The notes below the pieces were generated by a model. It saw only the letters and a list, made by a program, of their open reading frames with translations. It was not told where the DNA came from and ran no database searches. Below, piece after piece: positions 15,575-23,604 of a stretch of 36,570 nt of DNA; within the stretch, counting starts at the first letter, position 1; each line of letters begins with the position of its first letter. The stretch is from Chelonobacter sp006228105 (GTDB lineage Bacteria > Pseudomonadota > Gammaproteobacteria > Enterobacterales > Pasteurellaceae): NCBI RefSeq assembly GCF_006228105.1, contig NZ_VDHH01000053.1; one strand, 5' to 3'. The position numbers and the translations under genes are program-made.

Positions 15575-17020
15575 ATGCTAAGTAAAGTTTCAGCGTCCCT
15601 ATTAGAACCAAGTCAACTTTCTATTGCTCAGTTGGCGAATTTATTGGATCATTTTTCCAGCCGACAAATTGATTATGCGGATCTCTATTTTCAGTCTTCG
15701 ATTGAGGAAAGCTGGTCATTGGAAGACGGCATTATCAAAGAGGGCGGTTTTCATATTGATCGAGGCGTCGGTGTCAGAGCGGTCAGCGGTGAGAAAACCG
15801 GTTTTGCTTATGCCGATCAGATCAGTGCGCCACAAGTGCTGCAATGTATCGAGGCGACAAAAGGCATCGCACAGGCTAGCAGTTCGCTGATCAAGCCGAT
15901 TGCCCTGCATTCGGTCAGCGCACCGATGCGCTATACCGCACTTGACCCGTTGCACAGCTTAAGCCGCGAAAAAAAAATCGAGCTGCTGCATTTGGTCAAT
16001 CAAACCGCACGTGCTGAAGATTCGCGTGTTATTCAAGTTTCTGCTAGCTTAAATGCGCTTTATGAAGAGGTTTTAGTGGCAGCGACAGACGGTACGTTGG
16101 CGGCAGATATCCGTCCGTTGGTGCGGCTCTCGGTGTCGGTATTGGTTGAGCAGCAGGGCAAACGCGAAAGTGGCAGTGCCGGTGGTGGTGGGCGTTTTTC
16201 ACTAGAATGGTTTTTACAAGACCATCAAGGCGTTAGCCGAACAGTATGGTTTACCAAAGAAGCCGTTCGTCAGGCGCTAGTGAAGCTCAGTGCGGTGCAA
16301 GCGCCAGCAGGAATGATGCCGGTGGTGCTGGGGGCAGGCTGGCCGGGCGTATTGTTGCATGAAGCCGTCGGGCATGGTTTGGAAGGCGATTTCAATCGCA
16401 AAAAATCCTCACTGTTCAGTGGTAAAATCGGTGAATTAGTGACTTCGCCGCTGTGTACGATAGTCGATGACGGCACATTGGCGGATCGTCGTGGTTCTTT
16501 GACTATTGATGACGAAGGGGTGCCGACTCAGCGTAACGTATTAATCGAAAATGGTATTTTGCGCAACTATATGCAAGACAAAATGAATGCTCGTTTGATG
16601 GGCGTGGCACCAACCGGTAACGGACGGCGCGAATCTTACGCCCATTTGCCGATGCCACGCATGACCAACACCTATATGCTGGCAGGGCAAAGTAAATTTG
16701 AAGATTTGATCGCCTCAGTGGAGCAAGGCATCTACGCACCGCACTTTGGCGGTGGGCAAGTGGATATCACCTCCGGCAAGTTCGTCTTTTCTGCTGCGGA
16801 AGCCTATTTGATTGAAAAAGGCAAAATCACCAAACCGGTGGTTGGCGCAACACTGATCGGCAGTGGAATTGAAGTGATGCAAAATGTGTCGATGGTTGCC
16901 GATGAATCTGAGCTTGATCCGGGTATTGGTGTCTGTGGTAAAGAGGGACAAAGCGTTCCGGTCGGTGTTGGCCAACCGGCGTTAAAAATTGAACAAATCA
17001 CGGTCGGCGGCACTAATTAA
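15575..17020 (+). CDS. tldD: Metalloprotease TldD
   Basis: TldD pairs with TldE/PmbA in a cytoplasmic metalloprotease that degrades unfolded peptides and matures some modified peptides such as microcin B17. The 481 residues carry the zinc motif HEAVGHGLEGD with His262, Glu263 and His266, the TDGTLAADIRP segment, GRRESYAHLPMPRMTNTYM, and the C-terminal GIGVCGKEGQSVPVGVGQPALKI region that completes the fold. Length matches E. coli (481). The partner gene is elsewhere. The stop overlaps by four bases the stop of the small gene on the other strand. Confidence 0.96.
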   Translation: MLSKVSASLLEPSQLSIAQLANLLDHFSSRQIDYADLYFQSSIEESWSLEDGIIKEGGFHIDRGVGVRAVSGEKTGFAYADQISAPQVLQCIEATKGIAQASSSLIKPIALHSVSAPMRYTALDPLHSLSREKKIELLHLVNQTARAEDSRVIQVSASLNALYEEVLVAATDGTLAADIRPLVRLSVSVLVEQQGKRESGSAGGGGRFSLEWFLQDHQGVSRTVWFTKEAVRQALVKLSAVQAPAGMMPVVLGAGWPGVLLHEAVGHGLEGDFNRKKSSLFSGKIGELVTSPLCTIVDDGTLADRRGSLTIDDEGVPTQRNVLIENGILRNYMQDKMNARLMGVAPTGNGRRESYAHLPMPRMTNTYMLAGQSKFEDLIASVEQGIYAPHFGGGQVDITSGKFVFSAAEAYLIEKGKITKPVVGATLIGSGIEVMQNVSMVADESELDPGIGVCGKEGQSVPVGVGQPALKIEQITVGGTN

Positions 17021-17253
17021 CTTTTGTATTTTGCTAAAGCAATTGCAGCGTCAATCGCTGCTTTTGCCTGTGGACTGTTTTTCCAACAACGGCTGCCAAG
17101 GGCTTCGGCGACTTGGCGGCAAATCTCTTCAGACCGCTCTTTGGCAAGCTGTTCAAATGAATCGATCCCAAGCTGCTCTAAGCGTTGGATAACGGTAGAA
17201 CCCACTCCTTTTAAGGCTAATAACTGGTCACGTTCTGTTGGGGTGAATGGCAT
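17017..17253 (-). CDS. Small helix-hairpin-helix protein (Cdd1-like)
   Basis: The 78-residue product begins MPFTPTERDQLLALKGVGSTVIQRLEQLGIDSFEQL, a clear helix-hairpin-helix with GVGSTVIQRL as the hairpin. It ends with a second helical part (CWKNSPQAKAAIDAAIALAKY). This layout resembles the short Cdd1-type proteins and the C-terminal domain of TfoX, which bind DNA or are presumed to. AAGGAG precedes the ATG, so expression is likely. The stop codon overlaps that of tldD by four bases on the opposite strand. The biological role is unknown. Confidence 0.75.
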   Translation of the reverse strand: MPFTPTERDQLLALKGVGSTVIQRLEQLGIDSFEQLAKERSEEICRQVAEALGSRCWKNSPQAKAAIDAAIALAKYKS

Positions 17254-17308
17254 AATATTCTCCTTCCGCTTTATGACAACCGTTTTATGATCGCCGTTTT
17301 ATGATAAA

Positions 17309-17809
17309 TTAAACGGTTTTGAAATTAATCAGTGGATAAAATAGGGTATCTGTTTTATCCAACAAGGAGATAAAACCGTAGTGTTGATAAAAACGGACTG
17401 CATTATCATCTTTTGCATCAACCAATAAAGCGTAGGCGCCTATTTCGCTATTTGCCGCGCGTTTTAAGGCATCAATCAATAAAACACCGCCAAATCCTTG
17501 CCCGCGAAAGGGCTGATTGACGGCTAATCTACCCATTTTTATGCTCGGAATCGTTGGGTAGCGTGGCAATTTTTTCTTCATTTGCTGCGGGAGATCGCTC
17601 AAGCAAATACTATGCGCCGATAAGGTATAATAACCAATAATTTGATGCGTGGTGTTGGTCAAAATGAAACAGTTAGTCAATTTTCTTTTAATATCTTGTG
17701 TGACAAAATGTCGGAAATAATGCGTCAATGGTTCAGAGTCACAATCAAAACTATTTCGATCAAAGGTTGAATTTAACGGAATAATACGATAGGTCTCAGT
17801 TGTCATCAT
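17309..17809 (-). CDS. GNAT-family acetyltransferase toxin (TacT/AtaT-like)
   Basis: Toxins of this type acetylate the amino group of charged aminoacyl-tRNAs and stop translation. The 166 residues have the GNAT acetyl-CoA motif RLAVNQPFRGQGFGG (R94 to G108, pyrophosphate loop RGQGFG). The typical toxin N-terminus (NSFDCDSEPLTHYF, then IIGYYTLSAHSI) and FYQHYGF near 140-146, with Tyr144 in the expected catalytic position, are also present. All key residues look intact, so the toxin is probably active. The ATG starts directly after the antitoxin stop (TAAATG), so the two are translated together. A second ATG is the next codon. Confidence 0.9.
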   Translation of the reverse strand: MMTTETYRIIPLNSTFDRNSFDCDSEPLTHYFRHFVTQDIKRKLTNCFILTNTTHQIIGYYTLSAHSICLSDLPQQMKKKLPRYPTIPSIKMGRLAVNQPFRGQGFGGVLLIDALKRAANSEIGAYALLVDAKDDNAVRFYQHYGFISLLDKTDTLFYPLINFKTV

Positions 17810-18085
17810 TTATTTTTCCAATAAATGATGATGCTGTTCAAGCGCTTTTTCCATTGCTGAATTATGTGCTGGCGGTAAGAACAGCGCCTCAGCAAAACGA
17901 ACCTGATCATTGATAGAAAGTTGCAAAACTTGAGTGTCAGTAATGGTTTTTTGCGCAGCAGACTGAACTGCGGTAATGATAAAATCAGTTAGACTTCGTC
18001 CTTCTAACTGTGCTGCGTGTTTGATTAATGTATGCAAATCCTTGCTGATTCTTGCTTCCAACCGTGCGCTATTGATAGTCATCAT
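17810..18085 (-). CDS. DUF1778 ribbon-helix-helix antitoxin
   Basis: The 91 residues start SARLEARISKDLHTLIKHAAQLEGRSLTDFIITA, the ribbon-helix-helix DNA-binding fold of DUF1778 antitoxins. The C-terminal part (LFLPPAHNSAMEKALEQHHHLL) should wrap and block the partner acetyltransferase. GGGG lies just before the tandem ATGs. The pair is autoregulated in known systems, and a repeated GGATAAT upstream could be part of the operator. The module sits between tldD and argD. Confidence 0.9.
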   Translation of the reverse strand: MMTINSARLEARISKDLHTLIKHAAQLEGRSLTDFIITAVQSAAQKTITDTQVLQLSINDQVRFAEALFLPPAHNSAMEKALEQHHHLLEK

Positions 18086-18246
18086 TATCCCCGCTATATT
18101 ATCCTGTTAATTATTTTGTCTAAATTATTATCCGTCAATTTGCCGTACAAAGCAAGCGTAGCGATTTGTCGAGATAACAGTTGCTTGCCGACAGAAATCG
18201 TTTTATTTTAGACCCTAATTAACAGTAGTAAGCAAAAGGAAGCAGT
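18086..18246. promoter_or_regulatory. Divergent antitoxin / argD promoter region with GACCCTAAT motif, copy 4
   Basis: On the minus strand TAATAT (18096-18101) is a likely -10 for the toxin-antitoxin pair, with a poorly spaced TAGACA upstream (18117-18122); GGATAAT occurs twice here. On the plus strand TTGCTT then TATTTT (17-base spacer) may serve argD. An exact GACCCTAAT lies at 18211-18219, 27 bases before the argD ATG, but without the ATYAAC flank seen at the other copies. Confidence 0.35.
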
Positions 18247-19449
18247 ATGACACAATATACCAGAGCAACGTTTGATCAGGTTTTAATTCAGAATTATACC
18301 CCGGCGGATTTTATTCCGGTCAGAGGTAAAGGCAGCACGGTTTGGGATCAAGACGGCAAGGACTATATCGATTTTACCAGTGGTGTGGCGGTCAATTCAT
18401 TAGGGCACTGCCCGGATGAGGTGGTGGAGGTGTTGAAGCGGCAAGGGGAAACGCTATGGCACTCAAGCAACTGGTTTACCAGTGAACCGGCGTTGGAGCT
18501 GGCATCAAAATTAATTGAGCTCACTTTTGCTGAGCGTGTGATGTTTGCCAACTCTGGGGCAGAAGCCAATGAGGCGGCACTGAAATTGGCACGTCGCTAT
18601 GCGGTCGATCATTTTGGTTATCAAAAAAGTAAAATTATTTCTTTTAAACAGAGCTTTCACGGCAGAACATTGTTTACGGTCAGCGTGGGTGGACAACCTA
18701 AGTATTCCGATGGCTTCGGACCGAAACCGGCAGATATTGTCCATGTACCGTTTAATGATTTAGATGCCGTAAAAGCGGTGATCGACGATCACACCTGTGC
18801 TGTGATTATCGAACCGATTCAGGGCGAAAGTGGGGTATTGCCGGCGACACAGGCATTTTTACAAGGGTTACGCCAGTTGTGTGATCAATATCAAGCGCTG
18901 CTGATTTTTGATGAAGTCCAGACCGGTATCGGGCGCAGCGGAGAGTTTTTTGCCTATATGCATTACGGGGTCGTGCCGGACATTTTGACCTCCGCCAAGG
19001 CGCTTGCCAATGGCTTTCCGATCAGTGCGATGTTGACCAGCGATAAAATCTCAAAAAGTTTCTCGCCGGGCGTGCATGGCACCACATTTGGCGGTAATCC
19101 GTTGGCTTGTGCGGTGGCGGTGAAGGTCGTGGACATGATCAGTCAACCGCACTTTTTACAGCAAGTCCAACAGCGTTCAAAACAGTTGATTGAAGCGCTG
19201 GAAAAAATTAACCAAAAAGCCAAACTGTTCACTACTGTACGTGGCTTAGGGCTGTTAATCGGGGCGGAACTGACAGCAGAATATCAGGATAAAGCGGCGG
19301 AATTGCGCAATAAAGCCAATCAGTTTGGGCTGATGTTGCTGGTTGCCGGCCCTAATGTGCTGCGTTTTGCGCCGTCGCTGAATATCAGTGACGAGGAGTT
19401 TGCGTTGGGCATTCAGCGTTTTGAGCAAATGGTCGATTCTTTAGCATAA
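18247..19449 (+). CDS. argD: Acetylornithine/succinyldiaminopimelate aminotransferase
   Basis: ArgD is a PLP enzyme acting in arginine synthesis and, with a second substrate, in lysine/diaminopimelate synthesis. The 400 residues include FTSGVAVNSLGHCPDEVV, NSGAEANEAALKLARRYA, the PLP-contact FDEVQTGIGRSG (221-232) and the Schiff-base lysine Lys251 in TSAKALANGFPIS. Class-III aminotransferases are alike, so catabolic paralogues (AstC type) cannot be fully excluded, but no ast genes are nearby. AAAAGGAAG precedes the ATG. It contains one uptake signal and ends at an uptake-signal hairpin. Confidence 0.93.
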   Translation: MTQYTRATFDQVLIQNYTPADFIPVRGKGSTVWDQDGKDYIDFTSGVAVNSLGHCPDEVVEVLKRQGETLWHSSNWFTSEPALELASKLIELTFAERVMFANSGAEANEAALKLARRYAVDHFGYQKSKIISFKQSFHGRTLFTVSVGGQPKYSDGFGPKPADIVHVPFNDLDAVKAVIDDHTCAVIIEPIQGESGVLPATQAFLQGLRQLCDQYQALLIFDEVQTGIGRSGEFFAYMHYGVVPDILTSAKALANGFPISAMLTSDKISKSFSPGVHGTTFGGNPLACAVAVKVVDMISQPHFLQQVQQRSKQLIEALEKINQKAKLFTTVRGLGLLIGAELTAEYQDKAAELRNKANQFGLMLLVAGPNVLRFAPSLNISDEEFALGIQRFEQMVDSLA

Positions 19450-19469
19450 TGAACGTAGTCTAGAATAAG

Positions 19470-19507
19470 CAAAGTGCGGTTTTGTGGTGTGAACAAACCG
19501 CACTTTG
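19470..19507. terminator. Inverted uptake-signal hairpin between argD and the Nudix gene
   Basis: CAAAGTGCGGTTT (19470-19482) and its exact complement AAACCGCACTTTG (19495-19507) form a 13-bp stem with a 12-base loop. Paired uptake signals of this kind commonly act as terminators in this family. Here they lie between two convergent genes. The T tract after it is weak on both strands. Confidence 0.7.
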
Positions 19508-19536
19508 TTATGATCTCTTTGTCTATGGCAGGATAA

Positions 19537-19968
19537 TCAACCCGGCTTCTCGCTCAATAGCCGTTCAATAATTTTCTTATTTGCCGGTGGGAATTGCCCG
19601 CTGTCCAAGGCGTGTTGTTCAATCCAAAAACCGTCTTGTCCTTCACGACCAAAGGGTTGGTTTAGCCACTCTTCGATCAGGTAAAAACTGAGTTCGATCA
19701 CTTTTTTCGGATATTCGAATTGAAAACGTTCGTAGAGTTCGGCTTTGATCACCATAATCCCGATCTCTTCTTCCAATTCACGTCGCAGCGCCTGTTCCGG
19801 GCTCTCATTGGCTTCGACTTTGCCACCGGGGAACTCCCAGCTTTGGGCAAAGTCTTTGCCTTCTAAGCGTCGTGTCAGAAAGATTTGTTGGAATTCGTTA
19901 CGAATAATGCCGACAGCAACTTTGATCAGCGGTTTTTTGCTCACGGCTTTTTGAGTAAGTGCGGTCAT
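19537..19968 (-). CDS. mutT: 8-oxo-dGTP diphosphatase MutT (Nudix)
   Basis: MutT removes oxidised guanine nucleotides from the pool and so prevents A-to-C transversions. The 143 residues hold a perfect Nudix box (Gly49, Glu55, Arg63-Glu64, Glu67-Glu68, Gly70) in GGKVEANESPEQALRRELEEE. The preceding KDFAQSWEFPGG agrees with the MutT subfamily. Its place directly downstream of secA is the one usual in this order (secA-mutT in E. coli). The first codons overlap an uptake signal (19957-19965), so the signal encodes residues of the N-terminus. Confidence 0.92.
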   Translation of the reverse strand: MTALTQKAVSKKPLIKVAVGIIRNEFQQIFLTRRLEGKDFAQSWEFPGGKVEANESPEQALRRELEEEIGIMVIKAELYERFQFEYPKKVIELSFYLIEEWLNQPFGREGQDGFWIEQHALDSGQFPPANKKIIERLLSEKPG

Positions 19969-19986
19969 GGTTTTCCTATGTTCTTA

Positions 19987-20019
19987 GCCCGACCAAGGCT
20001 ATTTGCAGAGTGGTCGGGC
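19987..20019 (-). terminator. Strong hairpin between secA and mutT
   Basis: GCCCGACCA (19987-19995) and TGGTCGGGC (20011-20019) form a perfect 9-bp GC-rich stem with a 15-base loop. No T run follows on the minus strand, so it may stabilise or process the secA-mutT transcript rather than end it. Confidence 0.5.
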
Positions 20020-20029
20020 GTTGATCGGG

Positions 20030-22726
20030 TTACTTAATTTTGCCGTGGCAATATTTATATTTCTTACCCGAGCCACAAGGGCAAGGTGCATTACGGCTGA
20101 CTTTCGGCATCTCATCCGTGTCCGCAGTTTCACCCTGTTGCTCCCCGTTTTGGTGGTATTGCAACGCAGCAGCCTGACGCTCGGCAGCTTCACGGCGCAA
20201 GCGCTCGGCTTCTTCCACCTCTTCTTGCGTGCGCACCTGCACTTTACTCAAGGTGCTAATCACGGTCAGTTTCAAGGTGTCCAGCATTTCGGTAAACATC
20301 TGGAACGACTCTTTTTTGTATTCTTGCTTCGGATCTTTTTGCGCATAGCCACGCAGATGAATCCCACGGCGCAGGTGATCCATTGCCGCCAAATGCTCTT
20401 TCCACAATTCGTCCAGAATTTGCAGCATCAAGCCTTTTTCAAATGAACGCATATTCTCAGCACCGACCATCTCTTCCTTGCGTTTATGCTCGTTGATCGC
20501 AGCTTCCAGAATACGTTCGCGCAGGTTCTCTTCATGCAGGTGGTTATCTTCCTCCAGCCATTTACTGAGTGGTAAACTCAGGGCAAAGTCGTTTTGCAGA
20601 CGGGTTTCCAAGCCCTCCACATTCCATTGCTCTTCCAACGATTGTGGTGGAATGTACTGATCGATAACGCTGTTGAACACGTCTTCACGAATCACATTGA
20701 TGGTTTCGGAAATATCTTGGTGATCGAGCAAATCATTACGTTGTGCATAAATAGCATGGCGCTGATCATTGGCAACATCATCGAATTGCAACAGGTTTTT
20801 ACGCCCGTCGAAGTTGTGTGCTTCCACTTTGGCTTGTGCGCTGGCGATCACTTTTGCCAGCAATTTGGATTCCATCGCTTCGCCCGGTTCGCTGAAGGCT
20901 TTGCGCATCATATTCAACTTGCTTTCGTTGAGGTAAATCCGCATTAAGGCATCGTCTAACGACAAATAGAAACGGGAAGAACCCGGATCACCTTGACGTC
21001 CGGAACGACCACGCAACTGGTTGTCGATGCGGCGTGATTCATGACGTTCGGTGCCGATAATGTGCAGACCACCGGCCTCCATCACAATTTTATTTCGTTC
21101 TTTCCAATCGGCTTTGATTTTGGTGATCTGCTCTTCGCTCGGATTATCCAATTTAGCGATTTCGGCACGCCAGTTACCGCCCAACACAATGTCAGTGCCG
21201 CGCCCCGCCATATTGGTGGCGATGGTGACTGCGCCCGGCACGCCGGCATCGGCGACGATTTCCGCTTCCTGTGCATGGAATTTGGCGTTTAAGACGTTAT
21301 GTTTAATCCCGGCTTTAGTTAAGGTGTTCGACAGCAATTCGGATTTTTCAATCGAGATTGTGCCGACCAACACCGGCTGCTGCCGGGCGATGGCTTCTTT
21401 GATGTCGTGGACAATCGCATTGAATTTGTCTTCTTCGTTTTGGTACATCAAATCGGTACGGTCATCGCGGATCATCGGTTGATTGGTTGGCACCACAATC
21501 GTTTCTAAGCCGTAAATTTGTTGAAATTCAAAGGCTTCAGTATCTGCCGTGCCGGTCATGCCCGCTAATTTTTCGTATAAACGGAAATAGTTTTGGTAAG
21601 TAATCGATGCGGTCGTTTGATTTTCGCTCTGAATTTTAACGTTTTCTTTGGCTTCAATCGCTTGGTGCAAACCTTCAGACCAACGGCGTCCCTGCATCGT
21701 ACGCCCGGTATGTTCGTCAACAATCACGATTTCGCCGTCTTTAACAATATAATCAACATTGCGTTCAAACAGGGTATGCGAGCGCAACGCCGCATAAACG
21801 TGGTGCAGCAAAGTAACCCTTGATGGCGAATAGAGCGAGTCTCCTTCTTTCATCAATCCGGCTTCGGTTAACAAATTTTCTATCTTCTCTTGTCCGCGCT
21901 CGGTTAAAAATGCCTGCTTGTTTTTCAGATCCAGGGTGTAGTCACCAGTGCCTTGATATTCCTCGCTGTCCTCTTTTTCTTGGAATACCAATTTGGGAAT
22001 CAGTTTATCAATCGCAATATACAGCTCGGAACTGTCTTCTGCCTGACCGGAAATAATCAGCGGGGTACGGGCTTCATCGATTAAAATCGAATCCACCTCA
22101 TCGACCAACGCATAATACAGCGGGCGTTGAAAACGATCTTCCGGTGAATGCGCCAGATTATCACGCAGGTAATCAAAACCCAGTTCGCTGTTGGTGGCAT
22201 AGGTCACATCGGCGGCATAGGCAGCACGTTTTTGTTCATGGGATAAGCCCGGAATATTGACACCGACCGTCATACCAAGAAATTCGAATAGCGGGCGGTT
22301 GGTTTCCGCATCGCGGCGCGCCAAGTAGTCATTGACCGTCACCACATGCACGCCACGACCGGTCAGGGCGTTGAGGTAACAAGGAAGTGTGGCGGTTAGG
22401 GTTTTACCTTCACCGGTGCGCATTTCGGCAATTGAGCGATCATTTAAGATCATGCCACCGAGCAATTGTACATCAAATGGGCGCATACCTAAGGTACGCT
22501 GGCAAGCCTCACGCACGGTAGCGAAGGCTTCCGGCAGAATTTTTTCTAGGCTTTCGCCTTTTTCCAAGCGTGCTTTGAATTCGGCAGTTTTGCCTTTTAG
22601 TTGTTCGTCGGTCAGTGCTTGGTATTCGGCTTCCAATTGGTTGATTTGGTGGACACGTTTGTTCAGGCGACGTAACACGCGATCGTTACGGCTGCCAAAT
22701 AATTTGGTTGCAATAGTTCTTAACAT
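20030..22726 (-). CDS. secA: Preprotein translocase ATPase SecA
   Basis: SecA is the ATP-driven motor that pushes unfolded proteins through SecYEG. The 898 residues contain Walker A MRTGEGKT (102-109), the DEVDSILIDEART helicase motif II, the SITYQNYFRLYEKLAGMTGTA and RGRQGDPGSSRF segments, and the C-terminal zinc-binding tail CPCGSGKKYKYCH. Length agrees with E. coli (901). The start follows only a weak ribosome site (GATGAAGAT). That suits control by the secM gene 100 bases upstream, whose stalled ribosome opens the secA start in E. coli. Confidence 0.98.
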   Translation of the reverse strand: MLRTIATKLFGSRNDRVLRRLNKRVHQINQLEAEYQALTDEQLKGKTAEFKARLEKGESLEKILPEAFATVREACQRTLGMRPFDVQLLGGMILNDRSIAEMRTGEGKTLTATLPCYLNALTGRGVHVVTVNDYLARRDAETNRPLFEFLGMTVGVNIPGLSHEQKRAAYAADVTYATNSELGFDYLRDNLAHSPEDRFQRPLYYALVDEVDSILIDEARTPLIISGQAEDSSELYIAIDKLIPKLVFQEKEDSEEYQGTGDYTLDLKNKQAFLTERGQEKIENLLTEAGLMKEGDSLYSPSRVTLLHHVYAALRSHTLFERNVDYIVKDGEIVIVDEHTGRTMQGRRWSEGLHQAIEAKENVKIQSENQTTASITYQNYFRLYEKLAGMTGTADTEAFEFQQIYGLETIVVPTNQPMIRDDRTDLMYQNEEDKFNAIVHDIKEAIARQQPVLVGTISIEKSELLSNTLTKAGIKHNVLNAKFHAQEAEIVADAGVPGAVTIATNMAGRGTDIVLGGNWRAEIAKLDNPSEEQITKIKADWKERNKIVMEAGGLHIIGTERHESRRIDNQLRGRSGRQGDPGSSRFYLSLDDALMRIYLNESKLNMMRKAFSEPGEAMESKLLAKVIASAQAKVEAHNFDGRKNLLQFDDVANDQRHAIYAQRNDLLDHQDISETINVIREDVFNSVIDQYIPPQSLEEQWNVEGLETRLQNDFALSLPLSKWLEEDNHLHEENLRERILEAAINEHKRKEEMVGAENMRSFEKGLMLQILDELWKEHLAAMDHLRRGIHLRGYAQKDPKQEYKKESFQMFTEMLDTLKLTVISTLSKVQVRTQEEVEEAERLRREAAERQAAALQYHQNGEQQGETADTDEMPKVSRNAPCPCGSGKKYKYCHGKIK

Positions 22727-22758
22727 ATTTTTATCTTCATCAAAGGAGTCATTAATCG

Positions 22759-22774
22759 GTTTGCAGTTGCAAAC
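22759..22774 (-). promoter_or_regulatory. Short hairpin in the secM-secA gap
   Basis: GTTTGC and GCAAAC form a 6-bp stem with a 4-base loop about 33 bases before the secA ATG. In E. coli a hairpin in this gap hides the secA ribosome site and opens when a ribosome stalls in secM. This one does not cover the start by itself; a longer fold reaching into the secM end is possible. Confidence 0.3.
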
Positions 22775-22826
22775 GAGAATCTTATTTTACCGCCGTTACT
22801 CAGGTTAAAGTGCGGTTTGTTGCGGA

Positions 22827-23153
22827 TTAAACAGTGGCAAACGGACCGGCTCGAATCGGCGGTAAAGATTCGGAAAGAGAAGCGATGACAACAAAAAGTG
22901 CGGTTTGTGGCGCTACTGTGGCTGTCGGAACGGCTTGTTGCGGTTCTGGCTGATATTGTGCTTGTTGATAAAAAGCGCTTTGAATCTGCCGAGTTTGTGT
23001 TGTCTGCTGAATTTGTTGGTAGGCTTGATTATCGTTTTGCTGTGTTGGGTTGCCGACAGCACTGACCGGCACGGCTAAAATCGCAATAATTCCCAACAGG
23101 AATTGCGACCAAAAGTGCGGTTTGCGGTGACGGTATGCGTGCAACAAGTTCAT
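22827..23153 (-). CDS. secM: SecM-like secretion monitor with C-terminal PPIRAGP arrest motif
   Basis: SecM is an exported leader protein whose nascent chain stalls its own ribosome until SecA pulls it, raising secA translation when export is poor. The 108 residues have a basic N-region, a hydrophobic signal core (about 18-33, FLLGIIAILAVPVSAVG) and a Gln-rich spacer. The end reads SLPPIRAGPFATV, with Pro98-Pro99-Ile100-Arg101-Ala102-Gly103-Pro104 and four residues before the stop. In E. coli the arrest peptide ends GIRAGP, also four residues before the stop, and the gene also lies immediately upstream of secA. The distal Phe and Trp-Ile contacts of E. coli are not at the same spacing. The protein is shorter than E. 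coli SecM (170). Two uptake signals lie in the gene, one encoding TAL at 84-86 just before the arrest region. Confidence 0.85.
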   Translation of the reverse strand: MNLLHAYRHRKPHFWSQFLLGIIAILAVPVSAVGNPTQQNDNQAYQQIQQTTQTRQIQSAFYQQAQYQPEPQQAVPTATVAPQTALFVVIASLSESLPPIRAGPFATV

Positions 23154-23295
23154 CAGTGATTAATGCCTTCGGCAACATGCGGTTATTTAAAATGCTGTGC
23201 TATTATAGAGCATCGTCGGCAGAATGTCATACATCAAATCCGGCGGATACTGTTCATTCACAAATAAATAGGGGCGAATCTCCGCAAAACAAGCC

Positions 23296-23604
23296 ATGCG
23301 TTACAATAAAATGAAAAATATCACCGACATTGTCGAGAAAAGCCCATTGGCGGAAATTGCACGGCGCAGTTTACTGTTGGGCGATCTGAACCGCACTTTG
23401 CAACAATGCTTTCCACCAGAGTTTAAAGGGCGGTTTCGGGTGGCGAATATTCGCGATGAGGTGTTGTATTGTGAAGTGCAAAATGCAACGTTGCGACAAG
23501 GGATTCTGTTTCGTCAAGCAGAGTTACTGGCGTTGGTGCAGCAAGCATTTCCTGCGGTCAAACGGCTGGTGTTTAATATTAATCCTGAATTGGCGGCACT
23601 TTGA
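23296..23604 (+). CDS. DUF721 protein, likely DciA-type helicase loader
   Basis: The 102 residues match the DUF721/DciA family: SPLAEIARRSLLLGDLNRTLQQCFPPEF (basic loop then helix), then NIRDEVLYCEVQNATLRQGILFRQAELL and a final strand. DciA proteins help load the replicative helicase DnaB in bacteria without DnaC, and their genes commonly lie beside secA. I infer but cannot prove the role here. Two starts are possible, at 23296 or five codons later at 23311, and neither has a strong ribosome site. The 3' end overlaps the dam stop by 26 bases on the opposite strand. An uptake signal lies inside. Confidence 0.75.
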   Translation: MRYNKMKNITDIVEKSPLAEIARRSLLLGDLNRTLQQCFPPEFKGRFRVANIRDEVLYCEVQNATLRQGILFRQAELLALVQQAFPAVKRLVFNINPELAAL

